Source of the DNA: Castanea sativa
Taxonomy: Eukaryota; Streptophyta; Magnoliopsida; Fagales; Fagaceae
Reading direction: 5' to 3'
DNA length: 64,000 nt
Assembly (NCBI RefSeq): GCF_040712315.1
Contig: NC_134016.1
Span: 27,103,503-27,167,502 of the forward strand
The notes under the pieces are model-generated. The model was given only the letters and a program-made list of their open reading frames with translations. It did no database searches and was not told the DNA's origin. Made by a program: the position numbers and the translations under genes. Below, one piece after another: positions 35,765 through 46,790 of this stretch (its first letter is position 1; each line of letters begins with the position of its first letter).

Positions 35765-38700
35765 TTAGAAGAAAAAAGAGGAACAAAGAGAATAATCTTC
35801 CTTACATAGAGCCAACAAGGCGGGGGGAAGATTGTCCTTATAAAAGAAAAAAGAAGACAAATAACTTAGAGCTAATTTGGCTACACCATGGGCAACACTG
35901 TTACAATCACGTTTAATCCAAACAAAAGAGCAAGACTCAAGGCTAGACTGAAATGTAAGAATATTATCAATAGAGGTTTGGATGGTCCAAGGAGGTGGTA
36001 GATTAGGGGAGTTCACGGCATCGAAGCAAGTCTTTGCATCACCTTCAACAATAACATGGTTCCATCTTTCTGTAATTGCAAGCTGCACAGACCAAAGTAA
36101 AGTTTCGGCTTCTGCCAACAGAGGTGAGGCAATCTTTGTGATTCTGGCCCACATTTTGACGGGGACGCCAGGATGGTCCCTTGCAACTGCGGCAAGAGCA
36201 GCATGGGAAGAGGATAGTGCTGCAACCACGTTAATTTTGATCAAGCCAGGAGGCGAAGGAGACCAAGTTGGTTGAGGAACACTGATAGCAGCAGGGGGTG
36301 CACGTGCAAGTGCTATGGAGTGCTCATTGAATTTTCTCTGAATGGCAAGGATGGGAGGTCCGCAGGTCTGTTGCTGTGAGACTAAATTTCTAATACTCCA
36401 TATTTCCTCCAAAATCAGTGCCATATTGAGGGAAACCGACCACTTCTCTCTGGTTAGGCAGAGAGCTTTTCGGGGCTCAAGGATGAGCTTGACAATATCC
36501 ACCGGAGTGGATATATTCATTTCACCTGCTTTGAGGCCCCAGCAGGTAGCAAACCATAAGGCTTTAGCCATTGGACAGGTAAGGAACACGTGGCATGGCG
36601 ATTCCACCTCTTCATTGCAGATAACACAATTGGGATCATTGATTACCATGCGTCTCGATAGGTTGTCCTTCGTGGGGAGAATGTTGGCAGCAATCCTCCA
36701 AAGGAACATTTTGGTTCTTTCTAACACATTGAGCTTCCAAATGTTTTTCCAATGATCCTCTGATGATGGTTGAGGAGTGGATGTTGCTCGGATAGCTTGG
36801 TACGCTGACTTTACTGTAATACAACCTTTGGAGTTTGGCACCTAAACCAATTTATCATGTCTATGTCTGATAGGGATTGGTAAGGACAAAATAGCTTGGG
36901 CAGAAGGGGGATCAAATAACTCTCTAATAAGGTTAGACTTCCAGCAATGGAGAGTCAGGTAAAAAATCTGGGACACCATGATGGGATTATGAGCAAGATT
37001 CTCCTCCCTTGGTGTGGGGATGAAGCCATGAATCCAAGGCACCCAAGGGTCCTTCCATACATTGATAGAGGTGTCATCCCCAATTGTGTAGCATGCTCCT
37101 TTGACAATTACTTTCTTGGCATTTTTGATAGCTTTCCATATGGGAGAGGCAGATTTAGTCGGTTCTGAATGGAGCCAATCCTTGCTGGTTTTGTATTTAG
37201 CTCTTAGAATATTCATGCAAAGACTATCTCTTTTGGAGGCAATCTGCCAGGCTAGCTTGGCAAGGAGGGCAATATTGACATCCTTAGCTTTTTTAAAGCC
37301 AAGTCCACCCTTGTTCCTTGGGTGGCAGAGCTTGTCCCAAGCCCTCAAAGCAAGGAAATTTCCATTCTGGGTTTTTGGATTCCACCAAAATCTTTGAGTG
37401 ATGGAGTCAAGGTTGTCACAAAATTTGTTTGGGAAATTGAAAGTTGACATGGAGTATATGGGGATGGTTAATGCTACAGAGTTAATGAGGGTCCTCTTGC
37501 CAGCCCACGAGAGGCATTTACTTCTCCACCCTGTGAGTCTGGCTTCAAGCTTGTGTTGGAGGTAAGCAAAGTCTTTTGAAAGAGCTCTACACATCAAGAA
37601 TGACGCTCCTAGGTAGACTGCATCTTTTTTTAGGGCCTTGATTTTGAGAATGTTTTTGATGTTTCTACGTGTGGATCTTTGTGTATGCTTAGAGAAGAAG
37701 ATCCCAGACTTGCTCCTATTGACTAATTGACCAGACCGCAAGCTGTATTTCTCAAGAATTCCTGATATAGTTGCTACATCTTTTCTAGAAGCTTTGGAGA
37801 AAAGAACTATATCATTAGTGTACATCATGTGAGTGAAAGTTGGTCCACTCATGCTGGATGCTGTGGAGGTTTTTGCTTCTGAGCTTTGATTCAAGCAATC
37901 TGGAGAGAATTTCTTGCGCCAAAATGAAGAGGTAAGGTAAGAGTGGGTCCCCTTGCCTAAGGCCTCTGGCCGGTTTGAAACTTTCTGTTTTACCACCATT
38001 GAATAAAACCTGAAAAGAGATCGAGGAGATGCAAGATATAATCCAACTTGTGAAGGTCTCATTAAACCCCAAATGAAGCAGGACAACTTGTATGAATCTC
38101 CAGTTTACTCTATCGTGAGCTTTTTGTAGGTCTAATTTGATTGCCATGAGACCTGGTTGGTTTTTCGAGTCTTAAAACTGTGGAGGATCTCTTGGACAAT
38201 GACCTGATTCTCTACAATCCATCTATTGGGAATAAAAGCTGATTGGGCTGGAGAAATAATTTTGTCAAGTAAGGGTCTAAGCTTGGCCACAAGGAGCTTG
38301 GAGATGATCTTGTAGATGACGTTACAGAGGTTGATAGGTCTGAAATGTTGAGAAGAAGTGGGATTAGAAATTTTGGGGATAAGAACAATTAAAGAACTGT
38401 TTACCTCTTTGGGCATGGACCCTAATTGGAAGAAAGATGTGACAGCTCTGATGACGTCGTTCCCAACAGTGGTCCAGAGATGCATATAGAAGATCACAGG
38501 GAAACCATCAGGGCCTGGTGCCTTTAGATCAGACATGCTAAAAAGGGTTGATTTGATTTCCTCAGGCGTTGGAGTGCGGCAAAGCTCAACGCTCTCATCT
38601 TCAGTGATGCTTGGAAGGATTAGATGATCAAGGTGTGGAGGGACATTAGCTTCCTCTTCCTTGAAAAGATTTTTGAAATATTCAAAGAAGTGACTTCTGA

Positions 38701-39865
38701 TGGAGCTTGAATCAGATATCCATAAGCCGTCTTCAACTTTGATAGCATCTATGTTATTGCATTTCCTTCTAATGATAGTTGAGAGATGGAAAAACTTTGT
38801 GTTTTTTTCACCAAGCTTTAACCACAATTCCCTGGATTTTTGGCGCCACAATACTTCACTTCTTAGCAGCCATTTGGAGAGTTCAGATTGTAAGGAGGAC
38901 TCAAGATTAGCCACATCCTCTAAAGGAGGTTTGTCCAGGATTTCCTTGATCTTTTGAAGTAGGGAGTTGATTCTGTCTTGGCATTTGCCGAAAACTTCTT
39001 TATTCCATTTTTGCAAAGCATCCCTGGTAGAGGCTTGTTTTTTGTAAAGTTTCGTAAAATCTAAGCCCTTGACATTATCCTTCCAAGCATCCTCGATGAC
39101 AAGGATGCAGCGGTTGTCTCTGAGCCATGTCGCTTCAAAGCAGAAGGGGCGATGAGCAAAGCTGGATTGAGGATTTGTCTCAAGGAGGATAAGGGCATGG
39201 TTTGAGCTAATAGCTTTGAGGTGGGTAATGGATGCCCTTGGGTAAGCCAACCTCCAAGAAATATTGGCAATGCCTCTGTCTAGCCTTCTTTTGATAGATG
39301 TATTCCCCCATTTACCCTTCGCCCATGTGAATTTGCTACCGGTGAATCCGAGGTCGATGGCTCCAAATTCGAACATGAGCTCTTTGAGATAGTTAGAGGC
39401 TGAAGAACTTCCTCTTTTGGAGCCTATGGTTTCGTCCTCATTGAGGACAAGGTTGAAGTCCCCCAAGCAGACCCAGGGACCTTGATGGGATTCTAGCAGC
39501 GCAATGAGATTTTCCCAAGGTTTTTTCCTTTTGGAGAAATAGGGAGGGCCCTAAAAACCAACAAAGAGCTAGTCACAAGCAGAATTAGACACCATAACAG
39601 CCATGAGGTCTTTACTGAATTCGACCTCTCTAATGGATAGCTCCTCTTTCCACATAATGTAGAGACCACCTGCTTTTCTATTTGCTTCCACGACTAAAAT
39701 ATGGTCAAACTTAATAGATTTTTTAACAAACTCCATTCTTTTATTCAATGCTTTGGTTTCGAACAAGAAAATTAAATCGGGCTTGGACCCATTTATTTGA
39801 GCCTTTAAGGCTCGAACTTTCGAGGCATTGCAAATGCCGCAACAGTTCCAACCTAGGATCTTCAT
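35765..39865 (-). pseudogene. LINE1 ORF2: endonuclease, reverse transcriptase, zf-RVT, RNase H
   Basis: The ORF starts MKILGWNC (apurinic-type endonuclease, 39865 to about 39050; GDFNL, RRLDRGI and SNHALI are visible). The RT follows (about 38600-37500): APGPDGFP, FRPINLCNVIYKIISKLL, SAFIPNR, LDLQKAHDRVNW, RGLRQGDPL. The catalytic YADD box reads YTND at 37822-37811, losing one aspartate. zf-RVT lies near 36720-36580 (LWRIAANILPTKDNL, CVICNEEVESPCHVFLTCP). The C-terminal plant RNase H lies at 36260-35830; its first acidic residue is changed (INVVAA), while AEAETLLW and VEGDAKTCFDAV remain. Stops lie near 39580 and 39560 and at 36842. Frame changes occur near 38150 (an A-run) and 37870. It would nick DNA and prime reverse transcription if intact; here it is dead. 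Confidence 0.94.
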
Positions 39866-42115
39866 GGAGAAGGTGGGGGCATGATAAGGCCCGCCTCCTC
39901 AGCCAAAATAGGAGAAGAAAAAGATGCATCAGTAGTGGAATTAATAGATTGAGAGAAGAGTTGTGTGAATACCTTCCTGTTATAAGCCTCATCCTCAAAT
40001 TTTTGTCCTTCCTTTAGGATGAATTGCTCGAGACCTTATTAAGTGAAGGGGATAAAAAATGGAAGATGGATATTCCCATGAAACTTGAAGGGACGGAGCT
40101 CATGAAGACGGATAGGGCTTGAAGGGACGCGACTATGACGGTTACTTTTTGCTGAGTACCCGTCATGTATGTATTAATTGTAGGTTCCAGGTGGCATGTG
40201 ATTTGATATGCTTCAGATGAACTTTTACGTTATCCCCACGCAAACGTGCGCACTTGGACTTCTTGCGGCACACGTTTGAGAAGACTCCTATATGGAAATA
40301 AACTTGAGAAGGAAGTTGTATCCTAAAAGAAAGGTGATTTCACTCAATATAAATACCTCAGAAACCCTAAGTATGAAGGTACGCACACTATTCTTAACTC
40401 CGGCACTCTAGGGTTAAAGAAACAAGATTCTAACTTGACCTTCGGAGGGTTTTTGGCTGGCACCACACCGGTGCTCTCTTTTAGGTCTTTTATTTTTCTT
40501 TTTACAGGTGTTGCTTTCGTTTGAAGAGCGCTTGCAACTCACTGGTGATATTTTCGGCATCATCATTAAGGGATGAGTGTCACTGTGTTGGGGTCAAAGA
40601 ACAGTGGTTTCGGCCCCGAATCAATTTTCCTGAGCCGCTTCACAAAACACTCCAGCTCTTCATTGGAGATTTTCCTTTTCAAGTGATTGGGTGAAGGTAG
40701 GTTGTCTCTTGTGTGGCTGTAGTTAAGATGTGGAGATAATGAGGATTCTGGAGTTGTGGATGTTATGTGTTGGGGGATGGTAAAGTTGTTTATGGCGTCA
40801 GAGATGTTTGTGTGGATGTGGGTGTTTTTGGGTTGGGCTATAGTTGTGTTGGGGTTGGGCTTTGGATTAGCGAGAGATTGGGTTGGGTTTGGGTTTTCGG
40901 CTTGGGCAAAAGCTGTGTTTGGATTGGGATTTGGATCAGCGGGCAACTGGGTTGGTTGTGATGCTTCTTGGTCATGAGAGTTTAGGCTGACTTGAACAGG
41001 GATTAATCTAATGAGGTTTTTAAAGATTTGAGGTGGATTATTATTAGGTGGGCCAACATGGTTGAGTGACTCAGATAGGGAAAGGGGAGGGGATAAGGGC
41101 GTGTATCTAGCTCAGCTAAATTGGAATTATTCTTTGAAGTAATATCACTTGCTTTCCTCAGGGCACTTGGACACCCAAATGATTGCCATGTATTACCATT
41201 GGAGTGAGGTGCATAGCTATGTACTATTGGTGGTCCCTTGGTAGGTTGAGGGGGTGGTACTGGAGTCTTATCCGTTGGAGCCAATGAAGATGGTGGCGGT
41301 GGATTAGAGTTGGCAGGTGTGGCTGTTTTTGACGGTCTCAGTGGTGGAGGGGCGTTGCTACTAAGTATATCTTCGAAAGGTGTAGCATTGTTTCCTGGTC
41401 TTAAGCAATGCCCAGCAACTTTAAAGCGAATGCCATTGGGATTACAGAGCAAGAAAGGATTACCTTCACAAGTCTCCTCCTTATGACCGATGATTCCACA
41501 TTTGTAGCAAATGTTAGCTAGCTTCTTGTATTTTAGCCCAATCCAAGAGTCGGTATTGTTGGGACGGGGTAGAAAGAAACGAGGGGGAAGGGGCTTGTCG
41601 ATTGGGATCTCTATTTAAACACGCAAGAACCTCTTCCAGGCACCTCCAGAATCCCCTATGAGATCCACATCTAAAACCTTTCCTATTTAGGCACTGCTCT
41701 TTTTTAGGTTGTCCTCTGTTCTCTATAAGGTTCAAGGACCATGGACTTGAACCCAGAAAGCTGAGGTGGTGAAATCTACTTCTTGCCAAGTGATATCTGG
41801 ATTCCAAATTTTTAGAACCAGGTGTCCTCCTCTACAAGACCATGGCCGTTGTTGGAAAACTTTATGTTCATCGACTTCATGTTGGAAGGAGAACATGAAA
41901 ATGTATTTGTCAATGCGCTTCACCTCCATGGGATAGACTGGTTTCCAAGCTTTGGAGGTGATATCTTTGATGTAGTTGAGACCAATGGGTTTTAAAGATA
42001 TGAGCTTAGCTAGAAGAGTGAGGTTTGGTGCGAGTTCTTGGCTGGGAGGGAGCTCTAATCTGAGATCTTCACATGAGAGTGTTTTCGAGCGACATGCGAG
42101 GTTTGAGAGCTCCAT
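39862..42115 (-). pseudogene. LINE1 ORF1: DUF4283 / zf-CCHC_4 RNA-binding protein
   Basis: It starts [13 protein letters not shown] at 42115. The DUF4283-like region covers 42060-41700 ([44 protein letters not shown]). After frame damage comes a zinc knuckle CYKCGIIGHKEETC near 41500, then a Pro-rich region and a PNPNP-rich low-complexity stretch (40946-40800). After the gypsy LTR the frame resumes (LEQFILKEGQKFEDEA) to LIMPPPSP and its TGA, which overlaps the ORF2 ATG (39865-39862). It probably binds LINE RNA. Two TAA codons abut the LTR insertion site, and a frame change lies near 41730. Confidence 0.88.
40044..40565 (+). repeat. Gypsy-type (Tat-like) solo LTR inside LINE1 ORF1
   Basis: 522 bases from TGAAGGGGATAAAA to TTTTCGGCATCATCA, with target duplication TTAAG (40039-40043 and 40566-40570). 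It contains TATAAATA (40348-40355) and the CTTCGGAGGG ... GGCACCACACCGGTGCTC stretch I associate with Tat/Ogre-like LTRs. The lineage is inferred. Confidence 0.85.
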
Positions 42116-42736
42116 TAGAAAGGTGGAGGAAAGACTTAAACCGATGAAACCAATGAAGAGGGGAAGAGAGGGCCTGCAATTTGGGACAAAATGGAGGAAA
42201 AAAAAATCAGGGGAGTGGCGTTATAGGGATGGAGAGAGGGGAGAGAGTACTATAGGAGTACGGAGAGAAAAAAGGGTAAATGTAATACACCTTATTACAC
42301 ACGAATATAACCCACATAATATCCCAAATTTGTTCCCAAACTCAAACACGTCCTTCTCTCTGATCCCTTTCATCTCTGTTTCTCTCTCCCTCTCATCAAA
42401 ACCTAGGGACGGTCTTCTCCTGCACTCACACCACCTCCGATCTGCCATCACCCAACGATGATGCTCCAACAACCGGCTGTGCATTTCAGCCACCCACCTT
42501 TGTTTATTAGATTAGGTAAAATTTTAATATCCCTTTCTTTAATTGAATTTTTCCCTTTCCTTGCTATAGATATCTAGTAATTGTAGTAGGGTATGGGCCT
42601 CTCTCATTTCGATTTCTCTCTCTGATGTCTTTTTTTTTTTCCTGAAACCCTTCAAGTCTTATTTTGTTTCAGTTTTGATCCTTTTGATAACTGGGTTTTA
42701 TTATGGACTGTAAATCTTGATAATTTTTCTTGGGTT

Positions 42737-43811
42737 TGAAAATTGGGGTTGTTGGGTATAGCCAAACAAAATTATTAAGAATAAATTCCAAATTTTAGAA
42801 CATTGACAAAATCTTTTATTTTTAAGTTATATGCTAATCAAATTTTATATAAAAGTTCGACAACTATCTTTGGAAGGCATGACTAATTTGAATGCCTAAT
42901 GCAAGTTCTCTGTTGAATTTAACGCCATATGCAATTTTTTTTTTCCTTTCCTTGATTTCTTGTTTTTGTCCTATTGGTGCTCCCTGTTGCGTTTATCAAT
43001 TTACAACCATTTATAGGAACTCATGCCTAAGCCAATCTATGAATCTTTGTGCACATGTCCTGGCCAATCTGTTCAAAGGTTGTGTTTTTTTTTTTTTAGT
43101 AGACAAACGTTGTGATGTTGATTTAATTGAGGCAAAAAATAATTTTTTATTGTTCCGTTTGACACATCAACTTTTTCCATCCAAAAGATAACGGCAGAGA
43201 CTAAATTAACACAGCACAGAAAAGGTTAGGGACTAAATTGACCAAATTAAAAGGTTAGGGACTAAATTAAAATATGATGTAAAGGATAAGGACCAACTTT
43301 GTAATTTACCCAAAATATAAAGTAAAAAAAGCCAAATTGAGCAACTATATTTGACTAATGAGAGAATTTGATATCAATGACAGTGACTTCTAATGGTCTT
43401 TTTAGTGAGAAAAAATAGTTATGCCTCCTAAAATACAAGAAATTGAACAAAGATTTTATTTCCTTAAAGCTGCTGCAGAACTCAATTAGTCCTACTTGCT
43501 TCATTGCTTTTGGAAAGATATTACTGTCATGTACTATCACTATAAATTCATAGCAATTGATATATACTGTGATTTCTTGTTTTGTGTTACAGGCCTTGGG
43601 TATTGTGGTGAGTGAAGAAAAGAAGACAAAATCATACTCATATTGTTATATCCAAAGTACCAACTCAAAAAAAAAAAAAAAAATCATATTTAATTCAAGC
43701 AAGCATAAAATTGTGCATAATCTATGTTAATAAACAGTCATCTCCTACACATTATGCCATGGACTTGAGTATTCAATTAATCTATGTAAGTAATCATATT
43801 GAATTAAAATT
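42737..43811. other. Spacer with interspersed repeat debris between the left arm and B1
   Basis: No supported gene. GGTTAGGGACTAAATT is repeated at about 43224 and 43253, part of a dispersed-looking AT-rich repeat. The open frames here (42892-43191, 43612-43851) are low complexity. Confidence 0.55.
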
Positions 43812-43816
43812 CAAAG

Positions 43817-45240
43817 TGTTAGGATTTGTGCCCTTAGATCCTATTGTATGATGCTATGTATGATATTATGTATGACATTATGTATGACTTAATATTGTGT
43901 TTGATAAAGTTATTTTATTATTATCTAAAATAATGGTAACATGAATATGAGACATTATCATATAGTTCATGAGATGCATTGTATGTGATTTATGTGAAAA
44001 GTCACAGAAGATGTAAATTACAAGTTCTTTGTAAACTTAGAATTTATAGTTCGTAGTCGGTGATGAAATTGGGCATTTCATCTGCGAAGACTATAACGTG
44101 TCAACTAAGATGATTTGTCTTGATCATGGAAGTGAAGACTTCTAGTTGATATGTTGATATGTTTTAAGAGTTAAGACATATTGAACAGGACCACTGTGAG
44201 ATTTATTATTCTCCTAATGACTGTCAAATGAATAATAAATCTCACAACTTCTATTTGCATAAACTCTTAATCCTGAGAGAATAATGGACCTGATCATGAA
44301 GTGTAGGTTGCTTTGATATATCAGGAGTGAGATCTGAAGTGACGGTCAAAACCTCAGTATGTTGAGCAGCCACATTTAGTGTTGATGGAACATATATTCT
44401 CAAGATGGAATTCATAGTCTCTTGATGGAGATATAAAACATTCCCTTGAGATAAGTTTAATGGTTTCAGTTATTCAGAGAGTTAGGCCTAACCACTTTAG
44501 TAAGAAATTACTAAAGTATATATTTATGAAATTGGATTTCATAAATATATAATGAATAACTTTAAAGAATTAAACCGGGTACTCAAAGATAAGATGTAGT
44601 AATTTACAAAGTGGCAGTCTACATTTATGACTTTGTGTTACTACGAATATTTTATGAAGGAGTTACGTGTATAATAAAGTCTTGGGATATAATTTATTAA
44701 TAAGGCCTAGAGTGCAATTATATTTATATAGTGGTATTAAATATAATTAATGGTAACTTTGGACTTGTCAAGAGTTGGCGGAAAAGCCCAAGGCCCATTG
44801 GAGCTAGTGTCTTATTAGTCCCTTTTGGTCCAACTTCAAGCCACACACTAAAGCTCAATTGGAAAGGTCCAATAGGCCAACCCAATTAGATAATCAGTTA
44901 GTTATAAAGAGAGAAACATACATAAATTTTATCAGAAGAGATTAGAAAAGAAAAAGAAACGGTGTGTGTGAGAGTGTGAGACACACTTTCATTCTCCCTT
45001 TGAAAAACTGATTGAGAGACTACACATCTTGGGCGTAAAGTGGAATTGGAGTGAAGATTAAAAGTGTTCCCAAGTGCTTCTAATCTTTGTTTTGAATTTC
45101 TCCACACCAAGGTACGCTATCTTGTTCTTAAATTCTGAAATTTACATTGTGCACGTTATCAATCATGAATGAAATAGATCATTGTTTGTTGCTTCCGCTG
45201 TGTGTTTTGTATGAGATACAAAACCAGATTTTTTCCTTCA
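43817..45240 (+). repeat. 5' LTR of B1
   Basis: 1424 bases, TGTTAGGATTTG to TTTTCCTTCA. Confidence 0.95.
44903..44910 (+). promoter_or_regulatory. TATA box of the B1 5' LTR
   Basis: TATAAAGA in the last third of the LTR, followed by AGAGAAACATAC, which is conserved in the family's other LTRs. Confidence 0.6.
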
Positions 45241-45242
45241 AT

Positions 45243-45254
45243 TGGTATCAGAGC
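45243..45254 (+). promoter_or_regulatory. Primer binding site of B1
   Basis: TGGTATCAGAGC, the canonical plant initiator tRNA-Met site, two bases after the LTR. Confidence 0.95.
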
Positions 45255-45945
45255 CAGGTTTTCATATCATGATTGTATAGCGTGTGATTGAATTTTAGAA
45301 TTTAAGAAAACTGTTATCGTCGTGTTTTTCAAATTTCTGCATAAAGATATTGTTCCATAAATTTTGTGTGCATTGATAAATATATGTGATGTATTGTTCT
45401 GCATGTGCACGGATTGGTCATTGATTCTATAACCATTAATGGAAGAATATGATTGAATGTTAATGCTTTATAGCCATTGAAATATGTATGGGCACATTCA
45501 AAATGATAACCACTTTTTACATTCTATCCATGTTCCATACGTATGGGTAGGTGGTTATTGAAATGGATGGTAGTTATTTAAAAAAATAACTACCATTTCA
45601 TTCACGGCATGGATTTTTTTTTTAAATTTCTTTGCACCTCTTGAATGGATTGCATGGCTTGGTCTTTTAATTGCATGGCTTGTATATGGCTTGCATGGTT
45701 TGTATATTAGTTTTTCAAGGCTAATAGTTTATACAAATTGCATGTGAAGAACATTGGTGCATTTTTTACTTTGTCTTAATTGCATGTTTTGTCCTTTATT
45801 GCATGATATGTGCCTTGGTTTATATACAATGCATACGGATTGGCCATTTTGCATGAGACAAAGCCTACTTTATGAATTGTCTTGGAGTACAATTCCTTGA
45901 TGGCCCACCGTGACATATAATAAGACAATTCAATGGCATATATAA

Positions 45946-45976
<31 letters not shown>

Positions 45977-46790
45977 ATGTAATAATTATATATTATATAT
46001 ATTAATTTGTATATTATATATAATATAATATAATATGAATTTTTATATATAATAAAGATTTTTATTACGTTATATATATTTATATATGTTAATGCTAGTT
46101 TAATGAAATTTATTCCTAATTAGATTAGGATTATTTTTCAACGTGTCTAGCATTACTCTAGTTCTTGACCTTAAAAACCTTTAATTTAAAATATCTAGTG
46201 GGAGAGAGATACAAGGGTTGGATCTCACGACCTCCATTGTTGGTTCATAGTAGTGTGAAATAGATACTTTGTCTTTACCTCGAGCTTAGCATTCCATGCG
46301 GAGAGTATTTATTTCATGGTCCTACAAGATTGAATTTCTTGGTTTATAGTGGTTTGATAAACACCTTGTCTTAGCTTCGAGCTTTGCATTTCATGCGGAG
46401 GGTGTTTTATCATGGTACTACAAAATAAGCCTGTTAAAGGGATGAAATGTGATTACACATGATTCTAGACAATGATATACACTAGACTAAGTATTATAGT
46501 ATCCTCTATGCTGAGTTCTTATTATTATTATTTAGAGGCTAAATATAAAACGGCATATTATTAGTGTTTGATAAGAGTTATCATGATAGCACTAATAATG
46601 AGAATAGTTCTCAATCAATCATAGTATTTTATGTTCACTCTATGCTGAGGGATATTAAATATGAGATTGTGTTGTCTTTGCATATATTATTTTATGGTTT
46701 TATTAAGGTTCCATATTATATGTTTTTATGCTAAATTGATAATGTCCAATTTACTTATTATATTCATGTTTATTATTTTCAGATTTTATC
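45255..46790 (+). other. Long untranslated leader of B1
   Basis: About 1.5 kb before the gag ATG. It includes an AT microsatellite-like region (about 45935-46085) and two diverged ~110-base repeats around CTCGAGCTTAGCATTCCATG (46280) and a close copy (46378). Confidence 0.7.

Larger units (their letters stand above)
35739..42276 (-). mobile_element. LINE1: full-length plant L1-type non-LTR retrotransposon
   Basis: It is flanked by a perfect 14-bp target duplication TAAATGTAATACAC (35725-35738 and 42277-42290) and ends in a 10-base poly(A) (poly-T at 35739-35748). The 3' UTR is very short. ORF1 and ORF2 overlap as ATGA. A gypsy-type solo LTR (40044-40565) interrupts ORF1. Confidence 0.95.
35641..42736 (+). 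repeat. Left arm of a large inverted repeat, split by LINE1
   Basis: Without LINE1 the arm is 35641-35738 plus 42277-42736. It matches, in reverse complement, 52226-52673 plus 59534-59605. Shared landmarks are ATGAGAATACATT, CTGGCATAAAGC, ACCAATAATAAAG, CCAATAAC and AATACACCTTATTACACACG. Others are a CT-rich tract with CATCACCCAACGATGATGCT and TTTTGATAACTGGGTTTTAT. Confidence 0.88.

Noticed and set aside
35982..42493. Several ORFs opposite LINE1 and across 41976-42493
   Set aside because: Shadows of ORF1/ORF2 or readings through the CT-rich arm tract across the LINE boundary.
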